This document shows, piece by piece, positions 26,841 through 37,200 of a DNA stretch of 64,000 nt. Below the pieces are notes generated by a model that was not told the origin of the DNA, searched no databases, and was given only the letters and a program-made list of their open reading frames with translations. The stretch is from Setaria digitata (Eukaryota > Nematoda > Chromadorea > Rhabditida > Setariidae). Positions within the stretch are counted from its first letter, which is position 1. Each line of letters begins with the position of its first letter. The stretch lies in contig RCAB01000268.1 in assembly GCA_003640385.1 (NCBI GenBank), positions 1 to 64,000 of the forward strand. Direction: 5' to 3'. The position numbers and the translations under genes are program-made.

Positions 26841-27303
26841 CTTATTGCCATAATTAGCAGCATCTTACTATACATATTTGGCTTCCTACTGGTCGTGTCA
26901 ACAGTTATACTTGATTATGTAAGGACTGTTTCATCCAGAAATATAACTTCTGTTCTTACTTATTACGTCATACGTCACTTACTTCTCAATGTACGTGAAC
27001 TTGTTTGGCGTTGCTACTACTTTTAATGCTTCATTACAAGATATGAAACAACAAATTAGCTCCTGATTAATTATTTTACTCTATTATTCAGTGACTCGTT
27101 TAAATTTCATTTTAAATTATTGAATTCAAAAATTGTTCCGTCAGATGACATATCGTTGGGAAAGACGTCGAGCCATTCAAATGCAAGATGAAATGATGCT
27201 ACCACCACGTTGTAAGCAAAAAGCTGAAGAATTAGGCTGTAGTCCGATGGACTGGAAGGATTATTTTGCTCGTGATGAACCGTTCATCGATGCCGACTAT
27301 TAA
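26841..27303 (+). CDS. Small single-pass membrane protein, 5' end not found
   Basis: Two exons in phase 0: 26841-26918 (after TTTACAG) and 27145-27303. The first gives a strong transmembrane segment (IISSILLYIFGFLLVVST). The second gives a basic, then cysteine-containing, then acidic tail starting MTYRWERRRAIQMQDEMM, with a C-x8-C pair and ending in EPFIDADY before a stop. The first exon has no ATG, so an upstream exon is needed. Alternatively the ATG at 27145, directly after TCAG, could be a trans-spliced start for a 52-residue soluble protein. I do not recognise the family. Size and topology resemble small organelle-membrane subunits, but that is only an analogy. Confidence 0.5.
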
Positions 27304-29767
27304 TTAGATGTTAATTAATTGAGAATTTTCAATTTTGGAATTGGATAAATTTTAAAAAATTTTCAATCTTTCATTCATTGTCATTGTCATCAGAAAATGA
27401 AAATGCTTTAAAAGGAAAGCAAAGAAAAGATAAAAATTATTGCTAATTTAAATATTCGATAAAAAAAAAAAAAGATGAAAAATGACAGTAAATGTTATTT
27501 AACTGTCGTCAAACCATTGAAACTTTTGAAATTTACATGTTGAAAAATTCTCTTTCATCTTGAAATTATCAATTCGGTGACTATTTCGTGATTGGTTAGC
27601 TTGATGAATTAGTTATCATACTTTTACAATGAGATAGATATTAATTAATCCTACATAGCAATTATGTAATTAGTTCCTGAAGAATTTGAATAGAAACTAT
27701 TTTTTTTTCTTTTTTTTTTTTTCAAGCTATTCTTAATACAATATTAATCTAATTAATTTTTGTCATTCATAGAAAAAGTAGCGAAATTTGTTGGATGAGA
27801 CTGTTTGTTAAATAATCCTTTTTACCGTTATGACACACGTAACTTACGTGAACTGTCAATATTTGTATAAATATCCCATGACTAATATAAACTAAATGAT
27901 AATTATGGTAGTTTTATGCGAAGATACATGTATATAGGTAACAAAAAACAATGGAAATTAGCTCATTTTTTTTTATTGTTCTAACAATTTACACGTTATG
28001 CCACGTGAAAAAAATTCACGTGAAACGACAATTCACGGAGGAAGTTGCTAAAGGCAGTTAAGTATATTCAGGGAAGATTAAGTTTGACAAGTAAAATTAC
28101 TTGAAGATAGCATAGCTATTTAAATTAATTTAGCAGGACAAGAATAATCCAACTTTTTGCCAACTTTATGCAACTATTCCTCTCTCCCTCCCTCCCTCTC
28201 TTTCTTTCTCTCTCTCTCTCTTTTACTCCTATCAACCCCTTTGCAGCTATCTTTCCCATATTCGCTATCAGTATTACTATAATCAGCTAATCACTATTGT
28301 GATATCATTCTAATAATTGTATGTAAAATTTACAAGATGTTTAATTAAGTTTAACAAGAAGTAAACTGAGTAAATTAGTGAGACTTTTCACATTTAATAT
28401 CGAAACTTTAATTTCAATAATTCAAAACAAACTATGATGGTATGTTTCCTGTAATATAGTAATTAATTAATTGAATAACTGAGACAAGCAGAACATTGTT
28501 TGGATATATTCCATACTAATTTTAAAAATGAATACATAAAATTCTTCCATATTTGTAAGTTGCAAAAATATGCTCCCAAATTCATTGTCTAATGAAACAA
28601 AAAGAATCGTTCTAAAAGATCACAATATAATTACTATAATTGCTCGAGTGCTATAGAGAGTTAATGAATAGTCTGTAATTTATCAACTGATAATTAACTT
28701 TATCACCGTTTGTTTGGTATCTTATAGTGATATGATAAGAGTTACAATATAAATTTGGTGCAAACGAAATGATACTGTATATCAGTTAAATTTTCCCGTT
28801 TGTTTTTTTTTTAATTATATCAAATTTATCCGAATTTGTAATTGTAATCCTTTTCTGAAATTTCAAATCATTCGATAACCATTTGACCTTCAAATAATAC
28901 ATCAATAAAACAATTCATTATTTTCTATTTGATCACTGATTGTCTTGCAAATACTTTTTCTACTCCTTTTACGATTTTAATTTTTACTATCATTTTCTGT
29001 AATCGTTTACCAAATTCATTTCTTTCTTTCTTTTTCCTTTTTTTTTTATTACTTTATTCTTCTCTTTTCTTATTTCAAATGACAGGATAAAAGAGATTTA
29101 AAAAGATAAAAAGAAGAAAGAAAAGAAACAGAGTCAGTATTTATTTGTAAGGTTAGATTATATACAACTTGATGATTGATTTTGAGTGATAAGAACGAAG
29201 GAAAAAATTTCTTTGAGATCAATTTGAGACAGCATTAACTATTTGCTTTATCAGCAAAGATCTACTGATAACAAATGGTTTGTTTTTTTGTTTGCAAAAA
29301 ATAAAAATAAAAAGTCTATGAAGAAGTTAGCAGGTTGAAAAAAGCCAATTTCTTCTTTTTAATTTTTTTTCCCCTTTTTGATGGAACTAACAGTTGGAAC
29401 TAATGGAATGATGATCAGTCAAGTTATCTTTTCCATCTTAATTTCATTCTCTTTTGAGCTTTTTCAATCTAATCAATCACAATGAATAATTAATATTTTT
29501 AGAAATGAGCTGAATAAAATGAACAAATATATTTTTGTTATCAATTCAGTTATATTCTCTTGATTGTATAATTTTCAGTCATCTGTTAAGCAAATATTTA
29601 CTCAAATAATGTAAATCAGAAATGGTAATACTGTAGGCGAGTACCGTAATCAGCCGCTTAATGAAAGATTCTAACTTTTTTGTTTTCATTTCAATTTAAG
29701 TTTTTTCAATCGAAATGTTATATTATTTAACTGAACTTATATCCCATTCATATGTGTTTCATTGCTA

Positions 29768-29936
29768 ATAGTGAAAATCGNGAAAGTGAAAATCGCCAAT
29801 CAAAAAAGTGAAAGTGAAAATCGCCAATCATTTTAAATTTTACTTATCAGTTAGTAACTTAAATTGNTAATAGTGAAAATCGCCAATCATTTTAAATTTT
29901 ACTTATCAGTTAGTAACTTAAATTGCTTACTTATCA
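29768..29936. repeat. Duplicated block containing two N positions
   Basis: GTGAAAATCGCCAATCATTT and the following 40 bp or so occur twice, and shorter pieces (GTGAAAATCG) occur further times. N characters at 29781 and 29867 sit at the joins, which points to imperfect gap closure or an unresolved tandem repeat. Confidence 0.8.
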
Positions 29937-30069
29937 GTTATCTAATTTTTAATTTAAACTATTACTTATCAGTTAGTAATCCCAGTCCTCAATTATCTTC
30001 TTCATTCCTATTCACTTTTGTTATTTAGTATTACGAGATATTATCACAAGTGATAATGATACTGATAAC
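29902..30069. promoter_or_regulatory. GATA-motif cluster upstream of first TTR-like gene
   Basis: About eight TTATC/GATAA motifs occur in 168 bp, including CTTATCAG three times, ending some 280 bp before the start codon. Chance expectation at this base composition is about one. One or more copies may come from the duplicated block that overlaps it. Confidence 0.35.
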
Positions 30070-30346
30070 TTTACAGTGATTGCAGAGTTTTCTGACAGAA
30101 AAGCATCATCAGTTCAGTGCAATTAATATAAAAATGCTTTCTGAATTACTCTGAAATTTTCTTTCAAATACTTTTTCTTCTTTCTTTTTGTAACTTGCTA
30201 CTGTAATTTTGCTTCCGATCATATACGATACTCATTTGTGAATGATTTTATTATTTTGTCGTTTAATTTTAACTCTTCAAATGTGCTGATATTTTGTTGT
30301 TCGTTTTTTTTCCTGAAACTAATATTTATGCTAATTAAATGAACAG

Positions 30347-31182
30347 ATGAAAGCTGTATTGCTACTGTTTGCAACAGTAATTGGTGTTGGGGTCGGGATT
30401 CGACTACAAGCAGTACGAGCTAAAGGTCAACTGAAATGTGGTGATAAGCCAGCAGCAGATGTTAAAGTGAAGCTATGGGATGAAGATGATGGTTAAAATA
30501 TTTCTTTAAATTTACCCCTAACATATTGGTGTAATTTTAAAAATTATCACTATTATAGGATTTGATGATGATAAATTATCAATGCACTAAAATTTAGGAA
30601 TAGTTTGGCAAATGATTTTTATTTATTTATTTTTTGATACAATAAATTGGCCGTTTTTTTTTCGGAATTTTATTGATTTTAATTGAAATGAAAAATCAGT
30701 AAATTTTAGGACCGGATCCGGATGATGTATTGGATGAAGGAGAAACAGATCGGAATGGTAATTTTGATTTAGAAGGTAGTACTCGAGAAATGACAAGCAT
30801 TGATCCAGTACTCAAGATTTATCATGATTGTGATGATGGTATCAAAGTGAGTCTCTTTTCGTTATCGTGCTGATAATAATTATCTTCATGTGGCAATGAA
30901 AAGATTTGATTTATTAATTTCAGCTTGAAACAAAAAAATTAAATTCAATTATTGTCTCATTTAGCGAATAACTTTTAACCACTCTAAGATTAAACTAAAT
31001 TCTTTGAATAATTCCATTGATTTAATTAGTTCACATTTAAATTTCAGCCTGGCAAAAGAAAAGTTAAGCTGCGTATTCCATCTCAATACATTCATGGTGG
31101 TTCTAAAGCCAAGAAAGCTTTTGATGTTGGTGTGCTAAATTTGGAAACGATATTCCCGAAAGAAGAACGCGACCTATTATAA
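30347..31182 (+). CDS. Transthyretin-like secreted protein 1 (nematode TTR family)
   Basis: Three exons: 30347-30491, 30710-30846 and 31048-31182, giving 138 residues. The ATG directly follows an AACAG acceptor, likely for spliced-leader addition. Residues 1-18 form a signal peptide (MKAVLLLFATVIGVGVGI). The mature part shows family signatures: VRAKGQLKCGDKPA, KVKLWDEDDGPDPDD, IDPVLKIYHDCDDG and PGKRKVKLRIP, then FDVGVLNLETIFPKEERDLL. The TTR-like family is nematode-specific, secreted and beta-sandwich in fold; one C. elegans member, TTR-52, bridges phosphatidylserine on dying cells to an engulfment receptor. This member's ligand is unknown. A polyadenylation signal AATAAA lies at 31308. Its closest visible relative is the next gene downstream. 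Confidence 0.93.
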
Positions 31183-31709
31183 GTTTACGCTGAAAATACA
31201 TAATCATAATTATAGACAAATTTCGTGATAAATTTAATTAATTGTGAAAGTTATAATTAAGTGGAGATTTTAATTAAGCTGAAATGATTTATGAATTATT
31301 TGAGCAGAATAAATATTAATTTCACGTGGTTTCGTTTCATATTCAGTGGTCTGAAAGACTTCTGTATTTGATTCTTCTTTTTTTTTTTTCTGTAATTTAA
31401 ACTAATTTAGTATTTACTTTAAAAATTAGAAACTTTCATTTTCCAAACTATGCTCCTTCCTTTTTTTTTTTTCTCTCTCTCTCTCTCTCTTAACATAATT
31501 AGTTTAGAAGAGAAATTAATTGCAATCTGCAAATGTAAGTGCATAATTTATTACTTATTATCTAATATTTCATTATAACAATATAATGAAATGAAAGGTT
31601 TTGTGACTTTGCAAGACGAAATTCTTTTATGATTGCCTAAATTGTAATCAAAAAGTTTTTTGTCAAAAAATATCAATTATTAATAGTAAGGGTAATCAAT
31701 TATTAATAG

Positions 31710-31816
31710 TAAGAGTACTAAGGCTTCTTTTTTTATTTATGGTTCCTGAAAGGGTTTAATATTATTTTATTTACTGTCTTCTTTCCTCACTTATTTTACT
31801 TTTTTTGTTCAAAAAA
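31710..31816 (+). repeat. 107-bp direct repeat, copy 1
   Basis: Begins TAAGAGTACTAAGGCTTC and ends in TTGTTCAAAAAA. By eye it is identical to the copy at 32415-32521. Confidence 0.9.
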
Positions 31817-32414
31817 TAAAAATTCAAAAATTTTTCTCTTTCAAATACTTTTGTTTTTAAAATCTTCTTTATCTAATAATTCATTTTGTCCTCAGCAAAA
31901 AAAAAAAAAAAATTGAATCAACAAAAAGAATATCAACAAACTTTCACTCATTTACTTTAGCATTATTTTGATAAGTTGTTGCTAAGTTCCACTGCTAGTG
32001 GTTGTTTATTTTGAATTATTTTCATTTAAAAAAAAAAAAATCTATCAAATTTTTCCAATAAAATCTGAAATAATTCGACATATTATTTTCTCCTAATAAT
32101 TTCTCATCCAATTCTGTATGCTTTATCACAAAGTAAGTTTATAAATTAAACAATAATTAATTAAAAAATTAAAATGCATGAATTTGCCATTGATCAGAAC
32201 AGCATTTCAATCTTATTTATAATTAACTCCATCTTCTTTCCTCTCTTGCATTTTTAAAATTTTACGAAAGAAAGAATTTCGTCTAAGAAAGATTTAAATT
32301 AAAATTAATTATTAGTGTTTGATAATTTGTCTAAAATACAATTTTTCTTCCTATGCGTAACTTACTGTAATTAAATTGAATCTATTAATTAAAATATTCC
32401 TAATTGTTAAATTC

Positions 32415-32521
32415 TAAGAGTACTAAGGCTTCTTTTTTTATTTATGGTTCCTGAAAGGGTTTAATATTATTTTATTTACTGTCTTCTTTCCTCACTTATT
32501 TTACTTTTTTTGTTCAAAAAA
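32415..32521 (+). repeat. 107-bp direct repeat, copy 2
   Basis: Identical by eye to 31710-31816 and in the same orientation, offset by 705 bp. The sequences flanking the two copies differ. Confidence 0.9.
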
Positions 32522-32750
32522 AAAAAGAAAAAACTGTTTCCTATTTAGTCTTAAATTCATCGGACGAATTACATTAATTAGTGAATTAATTGGTCTAACT
32601 TTTACCAATTAATTTTACTAATTCTTTTACTAACTCAAAAGCTTTAAGAATTCCTTCATAACTTTGGCTTATAATCTAATATGTACCATATTTGGATAAT
32701 ATATAAATAAGCTTCTAGCAGTGGGATCATATTTACAAGGATTCACGGAC

Positions 32751-32864
32751 ATTTCGGCTACCCAATATCCTTTCCACTGTGGATAATTCGGCTACTAAAA
32801 CACTAACTTCAATGTAAGATGATTCGGCTACTCAATATCCCTTTCACTGCGGAAAATTCGGCTA
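32751..32864 (+). promoter_or_regulatory. TTCGGCTA repeat elements upstream of second TTR-like gene
   Basis: TTCGGCTA occurs four times, at about 32753, 32787, 32823 and 32857. They sit in two larger similar blocks that also share CAATATCC and CACTG(T/C)GGA. The array ends about 45 bp before the start codon and lies downstream of a TATA-like sequence at 32700. It could be a cis-regulatory array or a short tandem duplication. Confidence 0.5.
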
Positions 32865-32909
32865 TTTAGCATAGTTTTTCGAATGTTCAAAAAGATAAAG
32901 TATTTCAGG

Positions 32910-34200
32910 ATGCATTTTTATTTACTATTTTTTCTGCTTGGCGTTGCAACATTTTCATTAGCTGTAAGACAGCAAGCTGTTTCAGTTAAAGGTAAGTTAC
33001 TATGCGGCAATTCACCTGCACGGAATGTCCGAGTAAAACTTTGGGAAGAAGATAGCGGTAAGTGTTCGTTTTTTTTTTTTGGATTTTTTGACTTTGAAAA
33101 AATGATAGTTTTGGAAATTAGTGGCTCATCCTCAGTTCTGTAGACATTTGGTTGTCCAGAAGTATGGGAATTTAGGACTCAATCTTATGGACAATTTTAG
33201 GGCCTGATCCGGATGATCTCTTGGCTCAAGGATATACTGATGAACAGGGCTTATTTAATCTACATGGCGATACTTCTGAATTAACTGGAATTGATCCAGT
33301 ATTAAAAGTATATCACGATTGCGATGATGGACTGAAAGTTGTCACTTTCTTTTCTTTTTTTTTTTTCTTGAGTTAAATTTCAATTTTTAGCTGAAATTTA
33401 TAGCATAATATGATCATTTAGTAAAATTTTTCAGCTATATGATATTTATGAGAAAGGAATATATTATAATAATAAGGAATATCACCTTAGCTAGTTAGAA
33501 CAATCTTAAGAGCCCTTTCCTTCTTCCCATTTATCCTAGAAATAACAAGTGTCTAAGCATTTTCAGCCAGGACAGCGAAAAGTAAAATTCAAGATTCCAT
33601 CCAGCTATGTCACTGAAGGAAAAGTTGCTAAAAAAATATTTGATATTGGTGTCCTGAATCTGGAAACAATATTTCCGGTTTGATTTCAACCCTTTCGGAT
33701 GACATGAATTTTTGACAAATACAATAGTCGTTGCATTTATTTGCTGCAATTAATAACCAACCGTATTACAATATCATGCAAATTTTGGCTTAACATTTAA
33801 ATTAAATCAGGCTAAAATATAATAATACACCATATAAGGAATTATCAAAATTTTAAGCAAACTAATAAAGACTAAAAGTTTAATTTGTGTCAAATTACCT
33901 TTACAAATCTATCTGCGCTATCAACAATGATAACAAAAAAAAAAGGAAAGGAAATTAGATCAACTGTTTAACTAACTCTATTAATTATTGAATGTTTAAA
34001 GCACCTGTCCAATTAGTGTTTTTAGAATTAATAATATTGCGTGTAGAGCTATGAAAGTTATTAATGCACACTAATTACAATGTGTCATTTTAATGATAAA
34101 ATAAATATCCAATTTAATCTCTTATTTTTTCTTATTTATTTATTTATTTTTTTGAAATTTTAACTTGCAGGATGAGGAACGTGAATTAATCCCATCATAA
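32910..34200 (+). CDS. Transthyretin-like secreted protein 2 (nematode TTR family)
   Basis: Four exons: 32910-33057, 33201-33337, 33567-33677 and 34171-34200, giving 141 residues. I chose the ATG at 32910 rather than the one at 32883. The sequence TATTTCAG ends at 32908, one base before the later ATG, which fits a spliced-leader acceptor and leaves an ideal signal peptide (MHFYLLFFLLGVATFSLA). Family signatures are VSVKGKLLCGNSPA, VRVKLWEEDSGPDPDD, IDPVLKVYHDCDDG and PGQRKVKFKIPS, then FDIGVLNLETIFPDEERELIPS. It clearly duplicates the preceding gene: exon 2 has the same length (137 nt) and phase. It differs by a fourth exon, because an intron of 493 bp splits LETIFP from DEERELIPS. The donors after 33337 (GTTGTC) and 33677 (GTTTGA) are weak. 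Confidence 0.92.
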
Positions 34201-37200
34201 ATGCAACTATCCAAATGAAGAAAACTATACGAAAGTGAAGCAAACAAACGTCTGATGATAATTAAACTATTTATCAAATCAATGATAAGCAACTTTAGCA
34301 CAAAAAGTACGAAAGTGTCGTATTTTTTTTTGTAATGTTATGTATTAAAGGATCATTCACATCAAGAACCGTGTTAGAAAAAATTTAATTTGTTTCATGC
34401 TGGTCAGTTTTTCCTCCGAATGTCCTAGGAAATTTAAAATAACATTTCTCTGATGCATAAAAATTATTTTTCTGGCTGACTTTCAAGAAGGAAGAAACTA
34501 ATTGCAAATCTCTGACCTCACCTCAGAATGCTTAATTAGAACAGAAATTAACTTCTAGTTTAGAAATTTTTATTTGAAACAAAGCAATAACAGGAGATTG
34601 ATTTTCAATTGTTTCCATTATAATTTTGATAAATTTTCATTCAATATGTGTCAAAAACTTTTTTCATCGGACATACCCATAGCTGTTGCAAATATTCGGA
34701 AAAGTATGAAACGTTTGGAAAACGTGGAAATTTCATCATCCAACATTTGTTGTTGCGTGTTCGCTACTACATTTTGAATAAAATATTAATCATTTCTTTA
34801 TTTTCACATAAAATTTTTACTAAAACGAAAAAAAAAAAGAGATGCAACGTTTTTTTTTTTTGTTTAATTTTTTTTTTTTTGTCTTCAATTGTATCGTCGA
34901 TTTGAAGTCAAATGTTAAAGGTCAATTATCAGATGCTCAAATTTTCAGCGGTACAACATAAAGGGAAATTTTAGATCATCAAATCATTTACTCCAATTAG
35001 CTTATCCATACATCATGTGTGTTTAATATTCGTTTGCATTTTTGATCATTTTAATACGATTCATTTTGTCAGTCCTAGTTATCTGACCAACTTAGTTATT
35101 CGCAATTTAAATGGTGTTTTAATTGATTTCGAAATTAATCCTAAACAGTTCAAATGTTGCTTTAGTGATAAGAACTATGACTGTGATAAATTAAACACCT
35201 GGTCAACTTAGAATAATCTGTTAAAAATTCATTGCTACTAATTGATTTCTATCACTTCCTTACTAAAAATATAGTTAGTTTGTCTAGCAGCCATTCTAGT
35301 TCAGTCTATTTTTTCTGTTTCATTTCTTTTCTTTTTTGTTCTCAAACTAACTCGTCATCATTTTCAGCGAAAATTGAATTTAATTTTTCGATACTTCCCA
35401 TTTAAAACTAATATTTAGTTCGCTGTTCTTTCCCTAAAAAATATACATTAATTGTATTTTCATAACGGCAATAATAAAACCAATAATTATCAATGATAAT
35501 AATTTAGTATTAAATAATATGAGTCGCAGTGATATATCATTATTACTAATGTTATCAGTAGTAGACTGATACTCTTTACCTAATTTCAAATTAAAAATCG
35601 ATTATAAATTTTGGTTTTATTTATTTCAATTGTCAAACTGCTAGTCAAAATGTCACAGCGAAAGAAATTGACTATACTAATTGAACCATCTGTGCAATGT
35701 AAAGATTTTCGTGTTAATATCTTTAATAGATTATTTTAAATTTATCAAAATTTCTTAAAGCTCAAATAATTTAAAACTTTTTTTAAAAGTAATTTTGTTT
35801 TTGAAAAAAAGAAAGAAAAAAGGGAAAGAAAACAATTGGATGTTTTAATTTCTTTTTTGTTTCAATAATCATTCATTGGCAAATAAGTAATTGTGTGTAT
35901 TCAGCAATTTATATTTTGCTTCCTATTCCATGAATCAAAAGTTTTCAAAAAAAAAAAAAAAAAGAAAAATAAAAACAAATTTGAACAAAAGAATGATTGA
36001 TTATTCAATGTTTTATGCTTTGTCACTGTTTAAAGCTAATCGATGGCTTACGAAAAAAAAAAAAAAATTTATTTTTTCTTCTTGTGAAAAGGAATTTCGA
36101 ATTCTGTTAGCTTTTCATCAAAACTATGCAAATATTTGAACAAAAGCTCTACAAAACATTTCCAATTGCTATGAAAAATTCGAAACTTTCCTCCCAAATG
36201 TTGCACAATAACAAAATGATCGATCAATTTGAATTGAATCATTTTAGTGTCATATTTAACAGGACTCTTCAAACCATTCATCCCACTTGATCGTATATAT
36301 CAATCAATCAATTCAAGCATGTAATCAAATGATCACTGATGGAATTATGGGGGAGAGAAAAAAAAAGAAAGGAAAAGGAAAAGGAAAGAAGAGATTTGAA
36401 ATGACTTTGTATATTTTGTAGTTTTGTTGAAATTTCAAAAAAAAAAAAAAAAAATCACTTTCAAATTTTAGTGCTTCATTAAAATTTGTATTTTTTGCTT
36501 CGCTATTTTGCCTGAATTAATAAGCTAAGAAATTTTGAAATATTTTAGCTACTGCAGAAAATGTCTGTAATGATGGTATGTCTCGTAATTTTTTTTTTTT
36601 TTTCCTTATGTAAAAAATGGAATTACACAACTTAATTATCATTATTAATTACAGATTCAATTTGTTTGTGTTCTGATTACATTTGAAGTTTATTCTCGTA
36701 TTTTTAATCTGAAATTATATTTAACATTAAAAAAAAAAGAAAGACTACATTCAGTACACTCAAAGCTTCCTCAAAATAACACCTTTCAAACATTAATTAT
36801 ATTGTATTTATCAAAGACTTCACTTTTTTTCCTCTTGCTCTCGACACTTGTTGCTCAGTTCCTGAACTTCGTACATTTTCCTCAAGAATTGTCAATAGTA
36901 ATTTTTTGGCTTCTTTCACTACTAGAACTACTTCTTCGAGAAAGTTTTAAACTGTGACTTCAGGAAGGGTACGATGCCTCCTCACATGATGTTGTCATGT
37001 TTTTCAAATCAATATGTTACTTTGAAATCCATTGGAAATTCAAAACTTCTCCTATTTCAAGGAAAATTTCTTTTTTTTTTTTTCTTCATCTGTGCAATAT
37101 TTTTCAAAAAAAAAAACGATATTTCGAATTGGAATAAATTCACACATTTATATCCTATGACTAGCACTCTTCCATTTTCAATCAGTCAGATAATGTAAAT

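Larger units (their letters stand above)
27304..30346. other. Intergenic region upstream of first TTR-like gene
   Basis: AT-rich. It contains an E-box palindrome at 28002-28022, CT-rich runs near 28180-28220, a duplicated block with two N positions at 29775-29930, and a GATA cluster at 29902-30069. No supported gene. Confidence 0.5.
31183..32909. promoter_or_regulatory. Spacer between the two TTR-like genes
   Basis: It contains the 3' flank of TTR-like 1, two identical 107-bp repeats, a TATATAAATA box-like sequence at 32700-32709, and four TTCGGCTA elements at 32751-32864 just before the second gene. No other gene is seen. Confidence 0.5.
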
